7,636 nucleotides of DNA from JBMNTQ01 sp050945815 (GCA_050945815.1 JBMNTQ010000097.1:1-7636); one strand, 5' to 3'. Shown: positions 1-6,190, counted from the stretch's first letter. Notes: generated by a model from the sequence alone, not told the origin. Translations and numbers: made by a program.

Positions 1-744
1 AGAATATACCTTGCGCAAATATTCCACAGCACCACGGCATACCGGGTGTGCGGAAAATTCATCCGCAACAGCAAATACTTCCTCGCCGCCATAAAGGGTA
101 GTCAACTGCATGATGCGCTGCTTGAGCTTCTCGCTTAAAGGCTTGTCTCGCAGCAGCAATTCCATAGCAATGGCATCTTTGCGGTCCACCGCTTCCAGCA
201 AAAGCTTGCTTTCCTCATATCCAAGGCCGGCTTCTTCCATCAACCCCTTAAAAAACTCCACCTGCCCAATATCCATCTGAAAATTGGTCAGCCCAACATC
301 CTTCAGTGCCAGGATCGCCGTGGCAATCAGCTCCGCGTCGGCCTCCTCGCCCGGGAAACCGATGCATTCCACCCCAGCCTGAGTGAACTCCTTTTGCTCG
401 CCATATACCGTGTTATCATAACCAAAAGCATTGCCCACATAGCATAGGCGTGCCGGCAAATCCATCTTCTTGGTAGCCACCATTCGAGCGATGGGCATGG
501 TAATATCCGGCCGCAGCGACAAGATCCTGCCCTGCTGGTCAAAGAATTTAATCATTTTTTCCTGCCGCACACTGCCAATTCCGTTTCCGAATACCTCATA
601 GTGTTCGAACATGGGCGTTTCCACTTCCAAATACCCGCAGCTTCTAAAACGGCGGCGGAAAATCCGCTCCACCTCCCGTTTGTTGTAGCATTCCATTGGC
701 AAATAATCCTGTACGCCTTCCGGAATATATTGTTTGAAATCCAT
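1..744 (-). CDS. hisZ: ATP phosphoribosyltransferase regulatory subunit HisZ (5' part; 3' end beyond window)
   Basis: The minus strand is open from an ATG at 744 to position 1, giving 248 residues of a protein whose family is about 390-420 long. HisZ is a histidyl-tRNA synthetase paralogue that does not charge tRNA. It binds the short form of HisG and enables its activity and histidine feedback in the first step of histidine synthesis in the cytosol. Seen here: the class II synthetase-like start (IPEGVQDYLP, about 7-16), LRPDITMPIARMVATK at 77-92, and FTQAGVECIG at 120-129. The LRPD-T-PIAR form is HisZ-like, where HisRS has RPEGT. The motif 2 position reads FGYDN (107-111), lacking the FRYE arginine needed for aminoacylation, so HisZ is preferred over HisS. 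The ribosome binding site is a G-rich run about 4 nt before the ATG. It is probably the first gene of a his operon continuing to the left (inference). Confidence 0.93.
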   Translation of the reverse strand, partial: MDFKQYIPEGVQDYLPMECYNKREVERIFRRRFRSCGYLEVETPMFEHYEVFGNGIGSVRQEKMIKFFDQQGRILSLRPDITMPIARMVATKKMDLPARLCYVGNAFGYDNTVYGEQKEFTQAGVECIGFPGEEADAELIATAILALKDVGLTNFQMDIGQVEFFKGLMEEAGLGYEESKLLLEAVDRKDAIAMELLLRDKPLSEKLKQRIMQLTTLYGGEEVFAVADEFSAHPVCRGAVEYLRKVYS

Positions 745-758
745 ACGACCCCCCGCCT

Positions 759-780
759 TCGCTTTATCGTTTTAAAGCGA
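759..780 (-). promoter_or_regulatory. Perfect 8-bp inverted repeat / hairpin in the hisZ leader, just before the ribosome binding site
   Basis: On the hisZ sense strand TCGCTTTA and TAAAGCGA face each other across a 6-nt loop. The repeat lies about 23-44 nt after the predicted transcription start and abuts the G-rich ribosome binding site. No T-run follows, so it is not a terminator. It could be an mRNA hairpin that affects ribosome access or transcript stability, or a DNA operator. Function is inferred only. Confidence 0.6.
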
Positions 781-793
781 TATTGAGCTAAAT

Positions 794-803
794 CATTTAA
801 ATG
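794..803. promoter_or_regulatory. 10-bp perfect palindrome at the predicted hisZ transcription start
   Basis: CATTTAAATG is its own reverse complement. It begins about 5 bp downstream of the hisZ -10 box and covers the expected +1 position (about 802). A repressor bound here would block a promoter that is otherwise at full consensus. An AT-rich palindrome of this size can also occur by chance, so the operator role is tentative. Confidence 0.3.
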
Positions 804-808
804 TAGCC

Positions 809-837
809 ATTATAACGAATAAACCGGCATTTGTCAA
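809..837 (-). promoter_or_regulatory. Sigma-A promoter of hisZ (perfect consensus)
   Basis: Read on the minus strand, TTGACA (837-832) is followed by a 17-bp spacer and TATAAT (814-809). Both boxes and the spacing match the housekeeping consensus exactly. The predicted start is near 802, giving a leader of about 58 nt before hisZ. The SASP terminators at 881-941 lie upstream and insulate it. Confidence 0.9.
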
Positions 838-880
838 CCTGCCTTTACCAAAGACTGGAAAGCCTATTTTTTGTTGCTAA

Positions 881-913
881 AATTAAAAAAAGGCACGGAA
901 TAATACCGAGCCT
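881..913 (-). terminator. Rho-independent terminator after the SASP pair
   Basis: On the minus strand AGGCTCGG and CCGTGCCT pair (one T-T mismatch, 7-nt loop) and are followed by seven T's and then an AT-rich run. It lies about 50 nt past the stop of the second SASP gene and ends that unit before the hisZ promoter. Confidence 0.85.
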
Positions 914-926
914 CTTTTCAATATAA

Positions 927-941
927 AGCCCCCGTCGGGCT
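927..941 (-). terminator. Weaker first hairpin of a tandem terminator
   Basis: On the minus strand AGCCC and GGGCT pair around a 5-nt loop and are followed by TTTATATT. The stem is short and the T-run broken, so alone it would be a weak terminator. It precedes the stronger hairpin at 881-913. Confidence 0.45.
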
Positions 942-961
942 ATTTATCAATGAATCGCCGA

Positions 962-1174
962 TTAGCCGCCGCTCATGTTGCGTTCCGCTTTTTCGATCAA
1001 GCGCCTAACCATTTCGCCGCCAACAGAGCCGGCTTCCTTAGAAGTCAGGTCGCCGTTATAGCCCTGCTTCAGGTTAACGCCCAGAGCGTTGGCTACTTCA
1101 TATTTCATATTGTTAAGCTGATTTTTCTCTTCAGGGGTATTGAATGTACCGCTGTTGTTATTGTTGCTTGCCAT
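962..1174 (-). CDS. Alpha/beta-type small acid-soluble spore protein (second of tandem pair)
   Basis: A 70-residue protein of the alpha/beta SASP family, which binds spore DNA, stiffens it and protects it from UV and heat, and is degraded by the protease GPR on germination. The family core is clear: MKYEVANALGVNLKQGYNGD at about 23-42, then AGSVGGEMVRRLIE at about 48-61. The N terminus is Asn-rich (MASNNNNSG). The start is an ATG with AGGAGGTG 7 nt upstream. The predicted GPR cleavage segment reads EVANA where the first SASP has EIANE, so the second conserved Glu is missing. The gene lies 43 nt after the first SASP with no terminator between, so they are probably cotranscribed. The two are tandem duplicates sharing most of the core. 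Family assignment is secure; no specific ssp letter is justified. Confidence 0.95.
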   Translation of the reverse strand: MASNNNNSGTFNTPEEKNQLNNMKYEVANALGVNLKQGYNGDLTSKEAGSVGGEMVRRLIEKAERNMSGG

Positions 1175-1217
1175 GTTTTTTCACCTCCTCAACTAAAGAT
1201 GATGGGATTTGGCATAA

Positions 1218-1409
1218 TTATTGCATACCCAATCCACGCTTAATCAAACGCTTTGTCATTTCACCGCCAACAGAACCGGCCTGCTGCGAAGTAAGGTCAC
1301 CGTTGTATCCCTGTTTTAGATTCACGCCCAGTTCGTTAGCGATCTCATACTTCATGGTGTTTAAAGCCTGCTTCGAACCCGGAACCACTGTTTTATTGTT
1401 GCTAGCCAA
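1218..1409 (-). CDS. Alpha/beta-type small acid-soluble spore protein (first of tandem pair, TTG start)
   Basis: A 63-residue alpha/beta SASP that coats and protects DNA in the dormant spore. The core is canonical: MKYEIANELGVNLKQGYNGD at about 19-38, AGSVGGEMTKRLIK at about 44-57, and an intact GPR site (EIANE). An in-frame GTG at 1418 would add three residues, but it sits inside the ribosome binding site AAAGGAGGTG. The TTG at 1409 lies 7 nt after AGGAGGT and gives MASNNK, matching the MASNNN start of its tandem partner, so TTG is chosen. A candidate sigma-G promoter lies upstream. The neighbouring recG unit is closed off by a terminator at 1495-1524, so expression is expected to be independent and limited to the forespore (inference from family biology). 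Confidence 0.94.
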   Translation of the reverse strand: MASNNKTVVPGSKQALNTMKYEIANELGVNLKQGYNGDLTSQQAGSVGGEMTKRLIKRGLGMQ

Positions 1410-1438
1410 AGTATTCACCTCCTTTTTTTATTTGCACT

Positions 1439-1468
1439 ATTAATGTTTCCAGTGAAATAGGAATATAC
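1439..1468 (-). promoter_or_regulatory. Candidate forespore (sigma-G type) promoter for the SASP pair
   Basis: On the minus strand GTATA (1468-1464, within TGTATA) is followed by an 18-bp spacer and CATTAAT (1445-1439). Sigma-G promoters resemble TGHATA and CATWHTA at similar spacing; the -35 fits well and the -10 only partly. It lies just after the recG terminator and just before the first SASP ribosome binding site, the expected place. CCAGTG and CACTGG form a 6-bp inverted repeat at 1449-1473 inside the promoter. No sigma-A consensus was seen here. Confidence 0.4.
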
Positions 1469-1494
1469 ACTGGTAATATATGAATAAATTCCAC

Positions 1495-1524
1495 AAAAAA
1501 GGAAACGATTGAAAAACCGTTTCC
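1495..1524 (-). terminator. Rho-independent terminator of the yloU-fakA-recG operon
   Basis: On the minus strand GGAAACG and CGTTTCC form a perfect 7-bp stem around a 10-nt loop and are followed by TTTTTT. It lies 63 nt past the recG stop and separates the vegetative operon from the SASP cassette. The stretch 1525-1587 is AT-rich, with nothing else recognised. Confidence 0.85.
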
Positions 1525-1587
1525 AAATAATAAATTGTTTTTTAGATTAATAATGTTCGAATTTTCTAGCCGAATGAAGCGCAAGGG

Positions 1588-3615
1588 TTAGTTCAAAGCC
1601 ACATCCTGCATCAGTGCCTCATAATGGCGCATTGCTGCGGCTAAAATGTCCGCGTTTTCTGGTTGTTCCGATGCAAGAATCTCCCGGCAGGCATTTTGGG
1701 TCTGGGCCAGCATGGTCGTATCCTGCATCAGGCGCGCCATTTTAAAGCTGCCTGCTCCATGCTGTCGGTTGCCTAAAAATTGCCCTGGGCCGCGCATTTC
1801 CAAGTCCTTCTGGGCAATTTCAAAGCCGCTGTGGCATTGCTCCAGCAAAGAAAGTCTTTGCAAAGCGATATCTCCCGGGCTGTCGCTATATAGGAAGCAG
1901 CGGGATTGTGCGCTGCCCCGCCCTACCCGGCCGCGCAGCTGATGCAACTGGGACAAGCCAAAACGATCAGCATCCATAATAACCATGATCGTAGCAGAGG
2001 GAACATGTACGCCCACTTCAATGACAGTGGTGGATACCAGCGCCCGAGTTTCCCCATTTGCAAAGCTTGAAAGGGCCGCAGCCTTGTCGGCGCTCTTCAT
2101 TTTCCCATGCAGCAGTCCAACAGGCAGCCCCGAAAAAGCACCGCAGCGCAATTCATCGTAGAGGCTTTGTGCAGCATGTATGTCCGCCGTCTCCCCATCT
2201 TCCACCAAGGGACACACGATATAAACCTGTTCTTTAGCCGCGATCCGCTCACGCAGATAGCCAAACATCGCCTTGCGCTTGCTGGGAGGCACAACCTGAG
2301 TCTTAACCGGGCTGCGATTGGGCGGCAGCTCGTCTATTGTGGAAAGGTCCAAATCACCATATAAAATCAATGACAACGTTCGAGGAATAGGGGTGGCCGA
2401 CATGAGCAGTACATGGGGCGCCTTTCCTTTTTGCATGAGACGGGCCCGCTGAGCCACGCCGAAGCGATGTTGTTCATCCGCAACCACCAGCCCCAGATTA
2501 TCAAAGGAAGCTCCTTCCTGGATTAAAGCCTGGGTACCGCACACAATCTGCCACGCACCGCTGCGGATGCATGCAAGGGCTTCCCTGCGCTCCGCCGCCT
2601 TCATACGGCCGCTCAGCCCACCCACTTGGATCCCCGTCCCCTCAAAGAAGCGCCGGGTTTCCTGCAAATGCTGAGAAGCCAGCACCTCCGTCGGTGCCAT
2701 AATGGCACCCTGTACGCCATTTCTTGCAGCCACATACAGCGCCATCAGTGCCACAACGGTTTTTCCGCAGCCCACATCCCCTTGTACGATACGGCTCATA
2801 GGCCGAATTTTCCCCAAATCCTGCACAATATCTTCCCATGCCGCACGCTGAGAATTGGTCAACTGGAAGGACAGCTTGGCTATTCTGTTTTCAAGATCCT
2901 GCCGATCAATTTGAAAAGCTTGTCCGTTTTCACTCGCCATGGCCTTTCGCCGGGCAATAAACAGTTGGAAAAACAAAAGTTCCTCAAAGGCAAGCCGCCG
3001 CCGAGCTATAGAAAGCGCTTCTTGGTCTTTGGGAAAATGGATGTTTTGGTACGTACTATTCAACTCGGCTAGGCGGTATCTTTCGCGAAATGAGGCAGGC
3101 AGCGTCTCCGGCAAGGCGCCTTTCACACGATCCAGGCACAACCGCGCCAAATCCCTAAGCAAATTTTGCGAAACCTGTACGCCTACACGGTATATCGGCA
3201 GAATACAGCGCTGGGTTTCAGGATCAAACAGCTCGGGATTTTGCATGTGGCCGCCTATATCCATCTTCCCATAAATCAGATAGTCCCTGTCCGGGCGGAT
3301 CCGATTGGCCGCATAAGGCTGATTAAACCAGACGCAAACGATCTTTCCGGTATCATCAAAAGCAGAGTAGCGGGTAATGCGCAGGCCTCGTCTGGGCCAA
3401 TAATTCTTAGGCAGGCCCTCGAAGCGTCCGCAAAAAACCCCGTATTCGCCAGGCTGCAACGCACAAGCCGGCTTAGGGGCACTCAGGTCCAAATAATCCC
3501 GGGGCAAATACCGCAGCATATCGGCGACATTATAAAGGCCCAGCTTATTTAATTGCGCCAGTTTTTTAGGGCCTACCCCTTTAAACTGGTCCAAAGTTTG
3601 CTCAAGGCTTCGCAT
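1588..3615 (-). CDS. recG: ATP-dependent DNA helicase RecG
   Basis: A superfamily 2 helicase that remodels stalled replication forks and branch-migrates Holliday junctions. With the chosen start it has 675 residues, usual for the family (about 680). Features in this numbering: an N-terminal wedge/OB-fold region after the KGVGPKK segment (about 12-18); Walker A GDVGCGKT at 279-286; DEQH box at 380-383; SAT motif at 406-408; TTVIEVGVHVP at 529-539; QLRGRVGRG at 559-567; and the C-terminal RecG segment RGPGQFLGNRQHG. The frame is open up to an ATG at 3687 (699 residues), but that ATG and the one at 3663 lack a ribosome binding site. The ATG at 3615 has GGAG 5 nt before it and yields MRSLEQTLDQFKGVGPKK, aligning with typical RecG starts. 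It is the last gene of the operon with fakA. Walker A has Cys where Ser is common. Confidence 0.97.
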   Translation of the reverse strand: MRSLEQTLDQFKGVGPKKLAQLNKLGLYNVADMLRYLPRDYLDLSAPKPACALQPGEYGVFCGRFEGLPKNYWPRRGLRITRYSAFDDTGKIVCVWFNQPYAANRIRPDRDYLIYGKMDIGGHMQNPELFDPETQRCILPIYRVGVQVSQNLLRDLARLCLDRVKGALPETLPASFRERYRLAELNSTYQNIHFPKDQEALSIARRRLAFEELLFFQLFIARRKAMASENGQAFQIDRQDLENRIAKLSFQLTNSQRAAWEDIVQDLGKIRPMSRIVQGDVGCGKTVVALMALYVAARNGVQGAIMAPTEVLASQHLQETRRFFEGTGIQVGGLSGRMKAAERREALACIRSGAWQIVCGTQALIQEGASFDNLGLVVADEQHRFGVAQRARLMQKGKAPHVLLMSATPIPRTLSLILYGDLDLSTIDELPPNRSPVKTQVVPPSKRKAMFGYLRERIAAKEQVYIVCPLVEDGETADIHAAQSLYDELRCGAFSGLPVGLLHGKMKSADKAAALSSFANGETRALVSTTVIEVGVHVPSATIMVIMDADRFGLSQLHQLRGRVGRGSAQSRCFLYSDSPGDIALQRLSLLEQCHSGFEIAQKDLEMRGPGQFLGNRQHGAGSFKMARLMQDTTMLAQTQNACREILASEQPENADILAAAMRHYEALMQDVALN

Positions 3616-3638
3616 AGCTTCTCCATGTTTTTCTACAA

Positions 3639-3666
3639 CAAATGCCGGAATATCTCCCGGCATTTG
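3639..3666 (-). promoter_or_regulatory. Perfect 10-bp hairpin between fakA and recG
   Basis: CAAATGCCGG and CCGGCATTTG are exact reverse complements 8 nt apart. The element lies in the 80-nt gap between the fakA stop and the preferred recG start. After the stem the recG sense strand reads TTGTAG, a poor T-run, so it would be at most a weak terminator. It could be an RNase barrier or partial attenuator that sets recG level relative to fakA. The role is inferred; the repeat itself is certain. Confidence 0.6.
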
Positions 3667-3695
3667 GCGTTTTATTTTACGAATCATCCATCAGC

Positions 3696-5348
3696 TTATT
3701 CAGCGGAGAATATGTAAGCATACACCGGCTGTCCCCCATGAAAGAGCGAGACTTCGCACATTGGATGCTTCTCCTCGATTTGGAGAACCAGATCCTCCGC
3801 GTCTTGCTTCTCTACGTCTTCGCCGTAGAAGATGGTCACCACATCGGTAGACTGATCCATCATACTGTCCAGCAACTGAAACGCGACTGACGTAAGGGAT
3901 TGGTCCACAACGGTAATGTCGCCGTCCAGCATGCCCATATAATCTCCCTGACTGATGTCAAACCCGTTCACTTTGGAATCCCGCACAGCAGCGGCAATCT
4001 GCCCGGTTTTAACGGTAGAAAGCGCTTTGTTCATCGCATCGGAGTTCTCCTCCGGGTCGGCAGCGGGATTGAATGCCAGAATAGACGTTATTCCCTGGGG
4101 AATCGAGCGGGAAGGAATCACCCACACTTCTTTATCCGTCATTTCAGCAGCCTGCTGCGCAGCTAAAACAATATTTTTGTTGTTGGGAAACACGAAGACA
4201 CGCCGAGAAGGCGCCCGTTCGATCGCCTGACGAATGTCCTCAGCGCTGGGGTTCATAGTCTGTCCCCCTTGCACAACTTCATCGGCCATCAAATCTTTAA
4301 ACAACTCAGAAATTCCGTCTCCCGCTGCCACAGCTACCAGCGCATAATCCTTATCTTCTGCCGGTTTGGGCTGATGGCTGTGTTCCATTGCACCATGGGC
4401 CAGATTAGCGTGTTGCTCACGCATGTTGTCGATTTTAACACCGCTTAGCTGCCCAAGCTTCAATGCATGCTGCAAGGCAACGCCGGGGGCGTCGGTGTGC
4501 ACATGCACCTTCACCAAATCCTGGTCGCCCACCACCACAATAGAATCACCAATGCGTGCAAGCTTTTCCTGAAGCTTCTCTAAATCCCCTTCTGAAAACC
4601 CTTGGGGCAAATTCTTGATGAAAAATTCCGTACAATAGCCGAATTCAATATCCTGCATATCGTGAGCAGCAGCGCTATGCTCTAAAATCTGCGGCTTTGC
4701 CTGGGTGTCTACAACATAGTCCGTTATTTCTTGTCCGTTAATCGCCAGGCTAAACCCCTTGATAATGAAAAGTAAGCCCATGCCCCCCGCATCTACAACG
4801 CCGGCCTCTTTTAAAACAGGCAGCATCTGGGGCGTTTTGCTGAGAGTTTCCTCGCCTTTTTCAATGATGGCTTCCATCATCGTATAGATATCAACATTTT
4901 CCTCGGCCAATTCCATAGCCTTTTTGGAAACCTCGCGAATCACCGTCAGCATCGTGCCTTCCTTGGGCTTCATCACGGCTTTATACGCAGCCTCGCTGCC
5001 GGCGCTTAAAGCCGCCGCAAAAGTCTTTGTATCCATCTTCCCATGCCCCGCAGCACCTTTAGAAAAACCCCGAAAAACCTGAGACAAAATTACGCCGGAG
5101 TTCCCTCGGGCGCCGCGCAAGGCTCCCATGGAAACATCCGCCGCAGCTTTATCCATAGAGTTGTAGTCACGTCCGCTAAGCTCCCGGGCAGCAGCCATCA
5201 TGGTCATGCTCATATTGGTGCCAGTATCCCCATCAGGTACCGGAAAGACGTTCAGATCGTTTAAAATGGTCTTGTTTCTGTCCAGCAACGCAGCACTGGT
5301 CATGATCATATCTTTGAACAGAACTGCATCAATGGTATATGAATCCAC
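3696..5348 (-). CDS. fakA: Fatty acid kinase catalytic subunit FakA (YloV; DhaL-like plus DegV-like domains)
   Basis: A 550-residue protein matching FakA/YloV in length and architecture. FakA transfers phosphate from ATP to a fatty acid carried by its partner FakB (a DegV protein, not in this window); the acyl-phosphate feeds phospholipid synthesis. The N-terminal DhaL-type kinase domain (about 1-200) has the metal-binding segment NVFPVPDGDTGTNM at 33-46 with Asp39 and Asp41, then LRGARGNSGVILSQ at 77-90 and VVDAGGMGLL at 184-193. The middle domain has Cys239, His282 and His284 (KVHVHTD), matching residues that I recall as zinc ligands in Staphylococcus aureus FakA. A polar linker (about 318-334) leads to a C-terminal DegV-like part with GGQTMNPS at 361-368. 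The start is GTG with a G-rich ribosome binding site (AGGGGG) about 8 nt upstream, 31 nt after yloU. Free dihydroxyacetone kinase is unlikely because of the fused C-terminal domains. Confidence 0.95.
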   Translation of the reverse strand: MDSYTIDAVLFKDMIMTSAALLDRNKTILNDLNVFPVPDGDTGTNMSMTMMAAARELSGRDYNSMDKAAADVSMGALRGARGNSGVILSQVFRGFSKGAAGHGKMDTKTFAAALSAGSEAAYKAVMKPKEGTMLTVIREVSKKAMELAEENVDIYTMMEAIIEKGEETLSKTPQMLPVLKEAGVVDAGGMGLLFIIKGFSLAINGQEITDYVVDTQAKPQILEHSAAAHDMQDIEFGYCTEFFIKNLPQGFSEGDLEKLQEKLARIGDSIVVVGDQDLVKVHVHTDAPGVALQHALKLGQLSGVKIDNMREQHANLAHGAMEHSHQPKPAEDKDYALVAVAAGDGISELFKDLMADEVVQGGQTMNPSAEDIRQAIERAPSRRVFVFPNNKNIVLAAQQAAEMTDKEVWVIPSRSIPQGITSILAFNPAADPEENSDAMNKALSTVKTGQIAAAVRDSKVNGFDISQGDYMGMLDGDITVVDQSLTSVAFQLLDSMMDQSTDVVTIFYGEDVEKQDAEDLVLQIEEKHPMCEVSLFHGGQPVYAYIFSAE

Positions 5349-5379
5349 AGCAATATCCCCCTCGTTTCCCCTTCCAAAC

Positions 5380-5730
5380 TTAAACGTTGACGCCGGTTAC
5401 CCGCACGTCTACGCTATCTACCACAATGCCGGTCAGGTTTTCTATAGCATATTTCACTGCATCCACAATATTGGAAGCAACGACCGATATTGAAGTCCCG
5501 TATTCAATCACTACATTTAATTCAATGTTGACAGCATTCCCGTCCGCAACAACGCGTATTCCTTTGGCGATATTGTCGCGTTTTAATATGTTGGCAAGCC
5601 CCTCGCTTCCTTTTAAGGGAGACATACCTACCACACCATAGCAATCTATAGCGGTTAGGCCAGCAATATTCGCTATAACATCGTCGGCGATGGTAATTTT
5701 ACCTAAATCATTAACGATGATCCCAGCCAT
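5380..5730 (-). CDS. yloU: Asp23/Gls24-family alkaline-shock-like protein (YloU)
   Basis: A 116-residue protein of the Asp23/YloU family, small soluble proteins conserved in Gram-positives; several are linked to envelope stress, but the biochemical role of YloU is not established. Family signs: GKITIADDVIANIAGLTA near the N terminus, the CYGVVGM turn, and a C-terminal beta/alpha half ending VDSVDVRVTGVNV. It opens the fakA-recG operon, its usual place in Firmicutes. Start choice: the ATG at 5736 directly abuts AGGAGGT with no spacing, whereas the ATG two codons later (5730) has 6 nt of spacing, so translation most likely begins MAGIIVND. The promoter at 5783-5812 lies upstream and is divergent from rpmB. 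Confidence 0.92.
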   Translation of the reverse strand: MAGIIVNDLGKITIADDVIANIAGLTAIDCYGVVGMSPLKGSEGLANILKRDNIAKGIRVVADGNAVNIELNVVIEYGTSISVVASNIVDAVKYAIENLTGIVVDSVDVRVTGVNV

Positions 5731-5782
5731 TCTCATACCTCCTGTAGCTGTAAAATCTTCTTACCAAATTCCACGTTATATT

Positions 5783-5812
5783 ATTATACAGTATTATACT
5801 TATTAAGTCCAA
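5783..5812 (-). promoter_or_regulatory. Sigma-A promoter of the yloU-fakA-recG operon
   Basis: On the minus strand TTGGAC (5812-5807), an 18-bp spacer and TATAAT (5788-5783) are followed by a leader of about 45 nt to yloU. An 11-bp palindrome (AGTATTATACT, 5790-5800) lies in the spacer and contains a second TATAAT on this strand. The palindrome may be an operator or just AT-rich promoter sequence. Confidence 0.75.
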
Positions 5813-5890
5813 AAATATTTTATATTTCCCTGGTTCCGTCAGATTCTTTTCAATCTATAAATTCTTTATGAATTAAATAGAAATCCGCAC

Positions 5891-5919
5891 TTGTAAATTG
5901 CTGCCGTTGGTGATACAAT
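5891..5919 (+). promoter_or_regulatory. Sigma-A promoter of rpmB
   Basis: TTGTAA at 5891-5896 and TACAAT at 5914-5919 are 17 bp apart, and TGA just before the -10 box gives an extended -10. The predicted start is near 5926, about 30 nt before the gene. Between this and the yloU promoter, 5813-5890 is AT-rich with only short 5-bp inverted repeats. Confidence 0.75.
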
Positions 5920-5956
5920 AACTTTGTTTTGAAGCTGTCCAAGGGAGGTGTAAGAT

Positions 5957-6148
5957 ATGGCAAGATGTTGTGCAGTTTGCAATAAAGGGGTCGTTTCTGG
6001 TAACCAGATCAGCCATTCCCATAGAAAAAGCAAGCGGACTTGGGCTCCTAATCTTCAGCGCGTACGTGCGATTGTCGGCGGATCTCCCAAAACGATTAAA
6101 GTTTGTACCCGCTGCTTGCGGTCTGGTAAAGTTCAGCGGCACATTTAA
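5957..6148 (+). CDS. rpmB: 50S ribosomal protein L28 (zinc-binding form)
   Basis: A 63-residue basic protein matching bacterial L28, a large-subunit ribosomal protein. It has the family core with GNQISHSHRKSKRTWAPNLQ at 15-34 and a C-terminal IKVCTRCLRSGKV segment. Paired cysteines near the N terminus (Cys4, Cys5, Cys8) and Cys50/Cys53 form the CxxC...CxxC zinc ribbon of the cysteine-containing (C+) L28 type; paralogues without it occur in zinc-limited bacteria. The ribosome binding site AGGGAGGTG lies 6 nt before the ATG. It is a single-gene unit with its own promoter and terminator, divergent from yloU, as in many Firmicutes. Confidence 0.98.
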   Translation: MARCCAVCNKGVVSGNQISHSHRKSKRTWAPNLQRVRAIVGGSPKTIKVCTRCLRSGKVQRHI

Positions 6149-6159
6149 CCTATGTGAGC

Positions 6160-6190
6160 AAAAGCGCGGTTTCCGCGCTTTTTTGTTTTA
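6160..6190 (+). terminator. Rho-independent terminator of rpmB
   Basis: AAAGCGCGG and CCGCGCTTT form a perfect GC-rich stem with a 3-nt loop, followed by a T-rich run (TTTTGTTTTA). It begins 11 nt after the rpmB stop. Nothing recognisable lies between it and the next promoter except a spaced 7-bp inverted repeat (6211-6217 and 6251-6257). Confidence 0.95.

Noticed and set aside
1..744. Histidyl-tRNA synthetase (hisS) as the identity of the left gene
   Set aside because: The motif 2 arginine is missing (FGYDN) and the segment reads LRPD-T-PIAR, as in HisZ.
962..1409. The repeated SASP core as a DNA repeat element
   Set aside because: The similarity follows the coding frame of two homologous genes, so gene duplication explains it.
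1402..1584. 60-residue open frame on the minus strand between recG and the first SASP
   Set aside because: It runs through the recG terminator hairpin and the SASP promoter, has no ribosome binding site, and overlaps the SASP start.
2626..3072. 148-codon plus-strand open frame inside recG
   Set aside because: It is antisense to the conserved helicase core, with no ribosome binding site and no recognisable protein features.
3696..5348. Dihydroxyacetone kinase as the identity of the DhaL-domain gene
   Set aside because: The fused middle and DegV-like domains, the 550-residue length and the yloU/recG neighbours fit FakA instead.
5841..5874. Two short inverted repeats (AGATT/AATCT and AATTC/GAATT) between yloU and rpmB
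   Set aside because: They are only 5-bp arms in very AT-rich DNA and are expected by chance.
5873..6142. 89-codon minus-strand open frame over rpmB
   Set aside because: It is antisense to a universally conserved ribosomal protein gene and its promoter.
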